Source of the DNA: Pseudarthrobacter sp. NamB4 | Lineage (GTDB): Bacteria; Actinomycetota; Actinomycetes; Actinomycetales; Micrococcaceae | Assembly (NCBI RefSeq): GCF_005796185.1 | Contig: NZ_VAHM01000002.1 | Location: 248,001-312,000 of the forward strand | Length of the DNA stretch: 64,000 nt | Direction of reading: 5' to 3' | In this document: piece by piece, positions 1 through 7,668 of the stretch | Numbering within the stretch: position 1 is the stretch's first letter | Layout of the letters: every line of letters starts with the position of its first letter | Position numbers and translations under genes: made by a program | The notes under the pieces: model-generated | Told to the model about the DNA's origin: nothing | What the model saw: the letters and a program-made list of their open reading frames with translations, nothing else | Databases searched by the model: none

Positions 1-1
1 C

Positions 2-706
2 GCCACCGAAGCCTCCCGCGGCTATGCGGCCACCTGCGTTGCAGCCATTGAAGCTGCCCGCACCGCCCTGCACGAGGCCGAGGAACGGCTCGGCCGCATG
101 GACGCGATTGCCGGCGACGGTGACCACGGGCGCGGCATGGTCCGGGGCGTGGATGCCGCGTCAGCCGCGGCGTCCGCTGCCTTGGAGCAGGGCGCCGGAG
201 CCGGTGATGTGCTTGCTGCCGCCGGTGATGCCTGGGCGGACAAGGCCGGCGGCACGTCAGGCGTGCTCTGGGGAGCAGGACTGCGGGCCTGGGGTGAGTC
301 ACTTGGAAACGCGGAGGTGCCCGGTCCGCGGGAGCTCGCGGCAGGTGTGGCGGCCTTCGCCAATCGCATCGTGCAGCTGGGCAAGGCGGAGACCGGCGAC
401 AAAACCATGGTGGACGCGCTGTTGCCCTTCACCGCAGCCTTCAGCCGCCTGGTGGCTGAAGGAACAGGGCAGGCCGCGGCGTGGGAGGAAGCTGCGCAGG
501 CCGCTGCCGGCGCCGCCCAGGCCACCGCCGCCCTGCTGCCGCTCAAAGGCAGGGCCCGCCCGTTGGCGGAAAAGAGCCTGGGCACACCGGACCCCGGGGC
601 CACCTCGCTGGCCATGATCTTCGCTGTCATCGGTCCCCATGTCACCGGAGCTGCCGTGCCTCCGGGCCCGTCAGTCAGGGAACCGGTGGGGGCACAGCAA
701 CAATGA
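2..706 (+). CDS. Dihydroxyacetone/erythrulose kinase, C-terminal DhaL part (5' end outside window)
   Basis: The reading frame is open from the window edge, so only the last 234 codons are visible. This is the DhaL nucleotide-binding domain of an ATP-dependent DhaKL-type kinase, which phosphorylates small ketoses such as dihydroxyacetone or erythrulose in the cytoplasm. The GDGDHG motif near visible residues 38-43 is the signature loop whose aspartates bind Mg-ADP in DhaL. GGTSGVLW and GDKTMVDALLPF are further family blocks. The preceding DhaK domain is presumably fused upstream, outside the window. The TGA stop sits next to an RpiB-type isomerase, a pairing known from tetrose (erythrulose/erythritol) catabolism. 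Substrate is therefore uncertain: dihydroxyacetone or a tetrulose. Confidence 0.85.
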   Translation, partial: ATEASRGYAATCVAAIEAARTALHEAEERLGRMDAIAGDGDHGRGMVRGVDAASAAASAALEQGAGAGDVLAAAGDAWADKAGGTSGVLWGAGLRAWGESLGNAEVPGPRELAAGVAAFANRIVQLGKAETGDKTMVDALLPFTAAFSRLVAEGTGQAAAWEEAAQAAAGAAQATAALLPLKGRARPLAEKSLGTPDPGATSLAMIFAVIGPHVTGAAVPPGPSVREPVGAQQQ

Positions 707-747
707 CCACATGTATCAATACAGGCAGGAACACGGAAGGACGAACC

Positions 748-1218
748 GTGGGACTGCGACTCATCGTGGGCTCCGACGAAGCCGGAGTGGATTACAAGGA
801 CCGGGTCCTCGAGGACCTGCGGCAGGACCCGCGGGTCAGCGAGGTCGTCGATATTGGAGTCAACCGCTCCGACGCCCCGGACGACTTCACCCGGCCCTAC
901 CCTTTGGTGGGAATCACTGCCGGAGAGATGATCCGGGCCGGCGCCGCGGACCGGGCCATCCTCTTCTGCGGCACCGGGATTGGCGTGGCGATTGCCGCGA
1001 ACAAGGTGGAGGGGATTCGGGCCACCGCCGCCCATGACTCCTTTTCCGTGGAACGCTCGATCCTCTCCAACGACTGCCAGGTCCTCACCATGGGCCAGCG
1101 TGTGGTGGGCATTGAACTCGCCCGCCGGCTGGCCAGGGAATGGATCGGCTACACCTTTGATCCGGCCTCGGCGTCGGCCGGCAAGGTAAAGGTCCTGACG
1201 GACTTCGAGGCCTGCTAA
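748..1218 (+). CDS. RpiB/LacAB-family sugar-phosphate isomerase
   Basis: A 156-residue aldose-ketose phosphate isomerase of the RpiB fold. Visible family features are the N-terminal GSDEAG loop (residues 8-13), the catalytic-cysteine block FCGTGIG (Cys about residue 74), AANK, and AHDSFS followed by NDCQVLTMG. The GTG start at 748 is chosen because GGAAGGA lies about 6 bases upstream; an in-frame ATG at 703 overlapping the kinase stop would add 15 unconserved residues. It follows the kinase in the same orientation, so the two are likely co-transcribed. In tetritol pathways an RpiB homologue (EryI/DerI) converts D-erythrulose 4-phosphate to D-erythrose 4-phosphate. That role, rather than ribose-5-phosphate isomerisation, is inferred from context. 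Confidence 0.85.
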   Translation: MGLRLIVGSDEAGVDYKDRVLEDLRQDPRVSEVVDIGVNRSDAPDDFTRPYPLVGITAGEMIRAGAADRAILFCGTGIGVAIAANKVEGIRATAAHDSFSVERSILSNDCQVLTMGQRVVGIELARRLAREWIGYTFDPASASAGKVKVLTDFEAC

Positions 1219-1243
1219 GCGCCGGCTTCACGACGGAAAGGCG

Positions 1244-1525
1244 ATGATGGAGGCTTACCGCTACCGTGACTGGAGCCGCCTGATCGGCACACCAGTGGAG
1301 GTCTGGAAGGACTTTGAGCTCGTCCGGACCGGCGTGGTGGATGATGCGATGAAGGACTCCTCGGCCATCTGGCTGGCCGCGGATTCCGCCGGGGGCAGGG
1401 CACTTTTTGCGGCCGCAGAGGGCTACGAGGTGTGGATCCGCCCCCAGGAGTTGGGCGGAAAGCTGTGCTACAAGATGGCCGCTGCGCTACTGCCGGCGGC
1501 GCCCCAGCCCGCAGTCAGGGCCTAG
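1244..1525 (+). CDS. Small conserved hypothetical protein
   Basis: A 93-residue protein of unknown function that follows the isomerase by 25 bases in the same direction. GGAAAGG precedes two adjacent ATG codons (1244, 1247); either could be the start. The sequence is rich in aromatic residues in its first third and looks globular, with no membrane segment or signal peptide. No family was recognised. Its position suggests the last gene of the kinase-isomerase unit, but no functional link can be shown from the sequence. Confidence 0.6.
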   Translation: MMEAYRYRDWSRLIGTPVEVWKDFELVRTGVVDDAMKDSSAIWLAADSAGGRALFAAAEGYEVWIRPQELGGKLCYKMAAALLPAAPQPAVRA

Positions 1526-1797
1526 CGGCAGGACTTCGGGAGTGTCTTTCGACTCCGTTGACGTGAGCCCTTCCGGCGCCGGCTCAGCGGCCATGTACAC
1601 GGCGGAGTTCAGCATCGAGGGCCGGCCAAGATCATCCAGCCGCTGATGGTCGGTGCAGGGCGGCGTTGTTCACAGTTGACGCATCATGGCTTTGCCGGGG
1701 GTAGGCTGGAAATGTACCCGTTCGGCAGTGAGCGGCCAGGACGTCCTTTGGTGGACGTTTATGGCCTTTGGGCCGTCCGGGAGGGGGAAATCCTTTG

Positions 1798-2547
1798 ATG
1801 CACGCAGAAGCGGCACACGACGAAGTTTTCGCTGACGTCGCGCTCCATCTTCAGGACCTGGTCCTCGACAGTACCGACATGGACCAGTTCCTGGGGGACC
1901 TGGCCCTGTATTCCGCCGCGAGGCTCAGCAGCCCCGGCACGCAGCTCTACTGCGGGGTGGCAGTGGAGAGGAAAAAGAAGCCCACTGCCGCAGCCGGCAG
2001 CGATCCCTCCGTCCGGATGCTGCACCAGCTCCTGAACAAGTACGGCGACGGATCAGGGCTGACCGCCATGCGCAGGGCGGCCCCAGTGCTGATCCCGGAT
2101 GCCGGCAAAGAGAAACGATGGCCCGAATACGCTGCAGCGCTCGTCCGGCAAGGGTTTTCTTCCGCTGTCAGCTTGCCGCTCGCGCTGGATGAGGATGCCA
2201 GTGGTGCCCTGAGCCTTTACTGCGGGCAGCGGCACGGCTTCAGCAGCGAGGACATCGCTGCTGCCCAGGCGTTTACTGCCCAGGTTTCAAAAAGCCTGCG
2301 GGTTGCCCTGCGGATAGACAAGCTCCAGGATGTCAGGGAAGGCATGAGCGCCGCCATGAAATCCAGGACCGTCATCGACCTGGCTACTGGTGCCATTATG
2401 GCCCAAAACCGGTGCAGCCAGCGCGAGGCCTTCAACGTCCTGCTGCTGGCGTCCAACACCCGTAACAAGAAGCTCAAGGACGTCGCAGCCGCGGTCATCA
2501 CGTCGGTCTCCGGCAGTTCGAAGACCTTTACGTACTTCGACGAATAG
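1798..2547 (+). CDS. GAF-ANTAR domain transcription antitermination regulator
   Basis: A 249-residue cytoplasmic regulator. Residues about 30-170 form a GAF-like sensor domain and residues about 175-235 an ANTAR domain (RTVIDLATGAIMAQ followed by a helical stretch with SQREAFNVLLLAS). ANTAR proteins bind two-hairpin RNA structures and prevent premature termination. Actinobacteria carry many GAF-ANTAR proteins of this size. The ATG at 1798 is chosen because GGGAGGGGGA lies just upstream; a TTG at 1768 in the same frame is less likely. The gene stands alone, so its RNA targets and signal are unknown. Confidence 0.85.
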   Translation: MHAEAAHDEVFADVALHLQDLVLDSTDMDQFLGDLALYSAARLSSPGTQLYCGVAVERKKKPTAAAGSDPSVRMLHQLLNKYGDGSGLTAMRRAAPVLIPDAGKEKRWPEYAAALVRQGFSSAVSLPLALDEDASGALSLYCGQRHGFSSEDIAAAQAFTAQVSKSLRVALRIDKLQDVREGMSAAMKSRTVIDLATGAIMAQNRCSQREAFNVLLLASNTRNKKLKDVAAAVITSVSGSSKTFTYFDE

Positions 2548-2588
2548 GGGCCACCCCCGCGAGCAGGTATTACCTCGGCGGGCGGTCG

Positions 2589-2879
2589 TTACCTCGGCGA
2601 GGAGGTGCCCGGCGAGCCTGAACGTGGCCCGGTGACGTGGGAATCGCCGAACGGGGCCCGCCCCGGCAGCCCAGCTGCAGCACAGTGCTCGTTGATTGCC
2701 TGGGCCAAAGTGTCACGTTCCTTGGGTGGCAGGCTGGAAAGCCCGGCAATGTAGTTCCTGATGTCCTGCTCGGAGGCATCGCCGCCCAAAGCTATGTGTT
2801 CCAGCCACAGCTGGCCGAGGTCCAGGCCGTGCTCCTGTATGACAGCACCGGTCAGAGCCTGCTGGTCCACTTCCTCCAT
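2589..2879 (-). CDS. Small hypothetical protein
   Basis: A 96-residue acidic, mostly helical protein of unknown function. The stretch LWLEHIALGGDASEQDIRNY (about residues 25-44) has strongly coding-like composition. The ATG at 2879 is preceded by GGAAGGA; a GTG two codons upstream is possible. The last 20 residues are low-complexity (Gly, Ser, Pro, Arg). It is convergent with the ANTAR regulator. No known domain was recognised. Confidence 0.6.
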   Translation of the reverse strand: MEEVDQQALTGAVIQEHGLDLGQLWLEHIALGGDASEQDIRNYIAGLSSLPPKERDTLAQAINEHCAAAGLPGRAPFGDSHVTGPRSGSPGTSSPR

Positions 2880-3309
2880 CGTCACATCCTTCCCGGGGTC
2901 CGGCTTTCCACCGGAAGTTCGGAGCCGGGCGGCAGGCGGATGGGTGCAGCGGGAAATTTTTTTGCGGCCGCGGGAAAGGGGGTTGCTGAGCTGCTACCTC
3001 AAGCAGCTTCCGCCCTGGGACCTTCGCCCCTAGGCAGGGCGCGCGGGGAGCAGCGCACCAAGTGTCTGGAGCATTCGGAAAACAGGAGCCGACCATCATG
3101 CGTGCTTATGATGTCTGCGGCGGCATGAAGGGCGCATCTTCACGGTCACCGTGGGCAAGCAGAGCGACCAGGTCCAGCGTATTGCCGGGCGACCCGATCC
3201 AGCCTTCGCCCGGCTTCCGCAGGCCCTTTCACCGGCTAGCCGCAGGCAACCTTTCACGTTTGGTTCGTTGGCGGAAGCGGCGGGGGCCGCTTCCGTCTCA
3301 TGCCTCCCC
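2880..3309. other. Intergenic stretch of about 430 bp without a recognisable gene
   Basis: No reading frame here has convincing coding character. The region must hold the promoter of the small gene ending at 2589, reading leftwards, and it ends with the hairpin described at 3272-3295. A short protein-like string follows an ATG near 3098 but changes frame within 60 bases. Confidence 0.5.
3272..3295 (-). terminator. Hairpin terminator after the DUF4193 gene
   Basis: A perfect 10-bp stem (CGGAAGCGGC paired with GCCGCTTCCG) with a four-base loop lies 15 bases beyond the stop codon of the leftward DUF4193 gene. No clear T-run follows, so intrinsic termination is likely but not certain. Confidence 0.6.
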
Positions 3310-3609
3310 CTAGGACTCGCACTCCTTGCAGTATTTCTTGCCGTCCTTTTCCCTGGCGAGCTGGCTGCGGTGGTGGACCAGGAAGCAGGACATGCAGGTG
3401 AACTCGTCAGCCTGGACCGGCACTACCTGGATCAGGAGTTCCTCGTTGGAGAGATCCGCCCCGGGCAGTTCGAAGCTGTCCGCGAGCTCGGTTTCATCGA
3501 TGTCGGCAGTCGCCTCCCTCCGGCCCGACTTTTCGGTTTTCAGCTCCTCGAGGCCGATATTCGGCTCTTCCTCGGGCGTCACCCGCGGAGCGTCGTAATC
3601 AACTGACAT
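3310..3609 (-). CDS. DUF4193 family protein
   Basis: A 99-residue acidic protein of the actinobacterial DUF4193 family. It starts MSVDYDAP, like its relatives, and ends in a small zinc-ribbon-like module with CMSC and CKEC cysteine pairs about 20 residues apart. Function is unknown; the cysteine arrangement suggests metal binding. The start at 3609 is chosen because of the conserved N-terminus and an AGGAG upstream; an ATG at 3645 would add 12 unconserved residues. Confidence 0.8.
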   Translation of the reverse strand: MSVDYDAPRVTPEEEPNIGLEELKTEKSGRREATADIDETELADSFELPGADLSNEELLIQVVPVQADEFTCMSCFLVHHRSQLAREKDGKKYCKECES

Positions 3610-3690
3610 TGATGCATTTCTCCTGTCGGCTGCTGTGCTGTTCATTCTGAACAGGGCGAAAACACGGAGCCCCGAGGGTTATTCCCACTC

Positions 3691-3714
3691 TAGTTAGGTA
3701 TACTGGTCTAACTA
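3691..3714. promoter_or_regulatory. Probable TetR operator upstream of the TetR-EamA operon
   Basis: Perfect 7-bp inverted repeats, TAGTTAG and CTAACTA, are separated by 10 bases. The site ends about 26 bp upstream of the GTG start of the TetR-type gene. The size and place fit an autoregulatory TetR operator overlapping the promoter (GTATACT lies within it). Binding is inferred. Confidence 0.65.
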
Positions 3715-3740
3715 CTTTTTCGTCCCTAGGAGCAGATACC

Positions 3741-4337
3741 GTGTCCTCTCCAGAACCGGGCCCGTCGTCGAAACCCAGGGCCCGCGTGCTGCTGCTTAAT
3801 GCTGCGGCGCGGCTCTTCTATTCGCAAGGGGTAGGCGCAACGGGCATCGACACTATTACCTCCGAAGCCGGCGTGGCGAAGAAGAGCCTCTACAACAATT
3901 TCGCGTCCAAGGCCGAGCTGGTGGCTGCGTACCTTGACGCCCGGCACCAGGAATGGCTGGAACTGTACCGCCGGCGGCTGGACAGTGCGCACACTCCCCG
4001 TGAGGGCGTGCTGGCAGTCTTCGACGCGTATACCGACCATGCCCAGCTCGCATACCAGGGCGGGTTCAGGGGCTGCGGCCTGCTCAACGCTGCGGCAGAA
4101 CTTCCCGCAGGCGCACCGGGCCGGCAGGTGGTGCGCCGGCACAAGGAAGAGGTTGAGGAACTGCTGGCCGGGCACGTGGCTGAGCTGCTGCCGGGGGAGG
4201 AAGAGCGCGCTGCCCGGCTTGCCCGGCACCTGGCATTCCTGCTTGAGGGCGCCATGGCCCGAGCCGGTCTTGAGGGTAATGACGAGCGGCTGAAAGATAG
4301 CCGGAATATCGCTGTACAGCTGATGGAGGGGTTGTGA
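3741..4337 (+). CDS. TetR family transcriptional regulator
   Basis: A 198-residue DNA-binding repressor. The N-terminal helix-turn-helix (about residues 15-62) is typical: RVLLLNAAARLFYSQG, then GVAKKSLYNNFASKAEL. The C-terminal part is the helical ligand-binding domain. The start is GTG. The stop overlaps the start of the EamA exporter gene by four bases (GTGA), so the two form an operon. A 7-bp inverted repeat upstream is the likely operator. The exporter neighbour suggests control of efflux in response to a small molecule, unidentified here. Confidence 0.9.
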   Translation: MSSPEPGPSSKPRARVLLLNAAARLFYSQGVGATGIDTITSEAGVAKKSLYNNFASKAELVAAYLDARHQEWLELYRRRLDSAHTPREGVLAVFDAYTDHAQLAYQGGFRGCGLLNAAAELPAGAPGRQVVRRHKEEVEELLAGHVAELLPGEEERAARLARHLAFLLEGAMARAGLEGNDERLKDSRNIAVQLMEGL

Positions 4338-5326
4338 ACGTGGCTGGGGGTTCCGCCAATGCGCCGCTCTGGGGTGCACTGTGCGTGGTGGCGGCTTCCG
4401 TGCTGTGGGGCACCACGGGTACTGCTGCAACTTTTGCGCCTTCCGTGAGTCCGCTGGCCATCGGAGCTGTTGCGATGGGAATCGGAGGTTTGCTTCAGGC
4501 GCTGTATGCGGTCGATGCCATTGCCGGGCAGTGGCCCGGCCTGCTGGACCGCTGGCGGCTGGTGTTCTTCGGTGCTGCCGCGGTGGCTGTCTATCCGCTC
4601 GCTTTTTACAGTTCGATGCGTTTGTCCGGGGTGGCGGTGGGCACCGTGGTTTCCATCGGCTCAGCCCCGGTGGCCGCCGCCCTCGTCGAGCGTTTTGCGG
4701 ACGGCAAGCCGCTCACTCGCCGCTGGATGGCAGGAGCGCTTTTGGGGGTGACGGGAGCAGCCCTGCTGTCCTTCGCCAGTCACGGACCTGCAGGTTCCGG
4801 TTCCGCCACCAACTCCTTGCTGTCCCTGGTGGGAATAGGACTGGGCCTGGTAGCGGGCGCGACGTATGCCCTCTATTCCTGGGCGGCGCACCGCCTGATT
4901 GGGGGCGGGGTTTCGTCGCGGGCTGCCATGGGGGCTGTCTTCGGGCTCGGTGGGTTCCTGCTGATGCCCGTGCTCGCCCTGACCGGCCGGCCACTGCTGG
5001 ATTCGTGGACCAATTTCTCCGTGGGAGCTTATATGGCCCTGGTGCCGATGTTCGCCGGGTACGTCCTGTTCGGCTGGGGCTTGGCGAGGATTCGGGCCAG
5101 CACCGCTACCGGGATCTCCCTGCTGGAAACAGTAGTGGCAGCGGTCCTTGCGGTGCTCGTGGTGGGTGAACGGCTGCCGCTGCCCGGCTGGCTTGGTGCC
5201 GCCGTCGTAATCCTTAGCCTGTTCATCCTGACGCCGCGGCAGTCAGCCCGCAGGCCGCTCCCGCCGCCTGCCCCGGCCCGGGAAAGGCTTGCCGAGCAGC
5301 AGGCCGGTGCCCAGCCCCCCCAGTGA
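4334..5326 (+). CDS. EamA/DMT superfamily transporter
   Basis: A 330-residue inner-membrane protein with about ten transmembrane helices in two EamA repeats (about residues 12-140 and 155-295). Family marks include SVLWGTTGTAATF in helix 1 and ETVVAAVLAVLVVGERLP in the penultimate region. Such proteins export metabolites or amino acids. The GTG start is preceded by GGAGGGG and overlaps the TetR stop, so translation is probably coupled. The Pro-rich C-terminal tail overlaps the end of the convergent DUF3040 gene by 84 bases. Substrate is unknown. Confidence 0.85.
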   Translation: MNVAGGSANAPLWGALCVVAASVLWGTTGTAATFAPSVSPLAIGAVAMGIGGLLQALYAVDAIAGQWPGLLDRWRLVFFGAAAVAVYPLAFYSSMRLSGVAVGTVVSIGSAPVAAALVERFADGKPLTRRWMAGALLGVTGAALLSFASHGPAGSGSATNSLLSLVGIGLGLVAGATYALYSWAAHRLIGGGVSSRAAMGAVFGLGGFLLMPVLALTGRPLLDSWTNFSVGAYMALVPMFAGYVLFGWGLARIRASTATGISLLETVVAAVLAVLVVGERLPLPGWLGAAVVILSLFILTPRQSARRPLPPPAPARERLAEQQAGAQPPQ

Positions 5327-5542
5327 AAACCCGACGACCACCAGTACGATGATCTGGCCGGTGGCGCCGGCAACGAGCAGCACAAGCCCCACCAGGGAGG
5401 CGAGCGCTCCAAAAAACAGGTCCGCCCTGAACCGGGGCGCCGGGTAGCCGGAGAGCAGCTCCATGGCCAGATGGGGATCGTCGGCGATCAGCCCCAACTC
5501 CAGCTCCTTGAGCAGCCTCCGCTCCTCTTCGGACATTGGCAT
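5243..5542 (-). CDS. DUF3040 domain membrane protein
   Basis: A 99-residue actinobacterial DUF3040 protein. The N-terminal SEEERRLLKELE and ADDPHLA pattern is the family signature, followed by two predicted transmembrane helices (about residues 48-67 and 71-88) and a basic tail. Function is unknown. The start at 5542 is chosen because AGGGG lies about 7 bases upstream and the protein then begins MPMSEEE; an upstream ATG at 5611 is unlikely. Its 3' end overlaps the convergent transporter gene. Confidence 0.75.
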   Translation of the reverse strand: MPMSEEERRLLKELELGLIADDPHLAMELLSGYPAPRFRADLFFGALASLVGLVLLVAGATGQIIVLVVVGFSLGGLGTGLLLGKPFPGRGRRRERPAG

Positions 5543-5626
5543 CGGATGCCCCTGAATTTCATGAGAAGGGATATCGGTATTGACCGTAGGAGCCCAGCTT
5601 CCCTGAGTCAAGAGCTGGGGCAGGCG

Positions 5627-6163
5627 TCACTCCCGGACGTCGTAGCGCAGGTGATTTCCGAGGACCCGGACGCCCTGAGTGGGAACGTGCGGCACGGCCT
5701 TGGCCGGCGGCATCAGGTGTTCAACGGGGACTTCCAAAATCAACATGCAGTGGTCCGCCACGAGCCTGCGGTGGCACCGCCACCACACGGTTTCACTGCA
5801 CATGATGGCTGTCCGGGCGGTTTGTGCCGCCGCAATCAGCTCCGCCACCGCAGCGGTAAAGTCAGCCGAACGCATGTAGGCGGCGTAGGCCCTGAAGGAT
5901 TCATTGCGCAACGCAGTATCCGGGGAATCAGGAGGGAGCTTGCGGAAACCGCCCAGCCGCTGTTCCCAGCGGTAGCTGATTCCAGCGTCGGGAAGCCACT
6001 GCGCCATCAGGTCTTTGCCGAAATGCGGATGCTTCCTGCTGCCCGGCATGATCCGTACATCCACCAACGAGGTTACGCCGGCAGCTTCCAGCAGTGAGGA
6101 AAATTCGGCCTGGGAAGCAGTGCCGTGACCGATGGTAAAAAGGGACCTCACCCACCTGATCAT
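5627..6163 (-). CDS. DUF488 family protein
   Basis: A 178-residue protein of the DUF488 family. It begins with LFTIGHGTASQAEF and LVDVRIMPGSR, and carries the conserved CSETVWWRCHRRLVAD block near residues 140-155, where the Cys and His residues are family-conserved. The biochemical function of DUF488 proteins is not settled. It stands between DUF3040 and a decayed aldo/keto reductase, all on the minus strand. Confidence 0.85.
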   Translation of the reverse strand: MIRWVRSLFTIGHGTASQAEFSSLLEAAGVTSLVDVRIMPGSRKHPHFGKDLMAQWLPDAGISYRWEQRLGGFRKLPPDSPDTALRNESFRAYAAYMRSADFTAAVAELIAAAQTARTAIMCSETVWWRCHRRLVADHCMLILEVPVEHLMPPAKAVPHVPTQGVRVLGNHLRYDVRE

Positions 6164-6231
6164 AGGCAGGCGGCGGGGGCGGCGGCTGCTGAAGCAGCCG
6201 TTCCTATCCGGCGCCCGCCCCGGGAAGGCGG

Positions 6232-7135
6232 CTACCGCCGTCGCAGTTCTGCGAACTCAAGGGAAGGGACGATGGCGCCGGCGTCGCGCTCCACCAAGTT
6301 GGTGCCCGGGGGCACCACGTCGTCAATGGCGTCGAGGACGGCCTCGCTGAGCCGGACATCCGCTGCCCGTAGGTATGCATGCAGGTGTGCCTCGTTGCGG
6401 GGCCCGATAATGACGCTGCTGATGGCTGGGTGGGTCAGGGCGAAGCCCATGGCAAGGTCCACCAGCGGCAGTTCGAGCTTATCCGCCAGCCGGGCCAAGG
6501 CATCCGCGGCCAGAAGTTTCCGTTCACTGGAAGGACCGGAAATGTCGTAGCGGCCGGAGAGCGAATGGACTCTGGTGGCGGCCTTGCTCGCCTCGAGGGT
6601 GAAATTGCCGGACAGCCAGCCGCCGGCCAGCGGCCCGTACGCCAGGACCCCGAGCCCGTACTGCTGCGCGATGGGCAGCACGTCGCGCTCGTTGCCGCGC
6701 ACCAGCATGGAGTATGGCACCTGGTTTCCCAGGGGCGGGATCAGGTGGTTGGTGGTGGCCAACCACTGCGCCTCCACCAGTTGGGCCGGAGTGAACACGG
6801 AGGTGCCGTAGTAAAGGATCTTTCCCTGCCGGATCAGGTCATTGAGGGTGGTGATGGTTTCCAGTACGTCCGTGTTGTAGTCCGGGCGGTGCGCCTGGTA
6901 GAGGTCAATCTCGGACTCGCCCTGCGAGTAGACGTCCGCGGTGTCCACGGCGGTGATCCCGGCATCCAGCGCCGCGTGAATGATCCGGATGCTCTCCTCG
7001 GCCCCGGTAGGAGCACACTGCCGGCCGCCACCTTGCGGGCTGCCGCTGCCCTCGCCAGAAGTTCATGGTGCCCAGAGTGAGAGGGCTGACGGGGGTACCC
7101 GACCGCCCGAACACCCGCAGTTCGCAGAGGCTCAT
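6232..7135 (-). pseudogene. Aldo/keto reductase pseudogene (frameshift plus internal deletion)
   Basis: The N-terminus (LRVFGRSGTPVSPLTLGTMNF) is read from 7135. An extra base near 7057 then shifts the frame, and the sequence resumes as CAPTGAEESIRIIHAALDAG and DTADVYSQGESE in the frame that runs to 6232. Directly after GESE the protein jumps to IDLYQAHRPDYN. About 50 residues found between these blocks in related reductases are missing, including the catalytic lysine (normally in a VLATK-like motif). Asp and Tyr of the tetrad (DTADVY) and the His of YQAHRPD remain. The C-terminal 190 residues look undamaged. Two independent lesions mark it as non-functional. Confidence 0.8.
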
Positions 7136-7668
7136 GCCGGTTTCCTCCAGTTGCGTTCGCCGCTGATGCCCTTGATCGTGTTGAGGCTACACAGCCTGAC
7201 GGTGCCGCGGCAGATTCCCGCCTTAGTCCTTCTCTTTTCTTCGCACTGAGTAACGCACGGGCCAGGGATGACGAAGTGTGGCTGCCACGGTGTCCTGGGC
7301 GTACCGCTTGCGCTCGACGGCAGCCAGGCGGCCGCCCTAAACTTTTTCGCCCCTGACGCCGGCATCTTCTCCGATGCTGTGAAAACCTGACAAAGTGTCC
7401 AGCCACAGGAACCAGAAGCTGCGGGACCTGGCTGCATTGTTCTTGGACGGGTGGATTCAAGCGGCGTCAGCACGCATTTCGATCCGTACGCCTGCTCCCA
7501 AGCCTTGGTCTGAGAACAGCCCAGTACGCCTTCGGCACGGTGCGGGTTTCGTCCCGGCGCCGCCCTGCAATAATCTGAACCAACGGTTGTGCGCGGGGGT
7601 GCAGGCGCCCGGTACAACAGGCAGCACTGTAAGTTCGGGCCACATCACACCAGACGAGGCGGACACGC
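7136..7668. other. Intergenic stretch of about 530 bp without a recognisable gene
   Basis: Short open frames here have no coding-like composition. The region separates the divergent reductase pseudogene and malQ, and presumably carries the malQ promoter. No clear operator was found. Confidence 0.5.

Noticed and set aside
3151..3606. Plus-strand frame over the DUF4193 gene, and a short protein-like start near 3098
   Set aside because: The overlap region is the complement of a recognised DUF4193 gene, and the short start shifts frame within 60 bases, so no gene can be supported.
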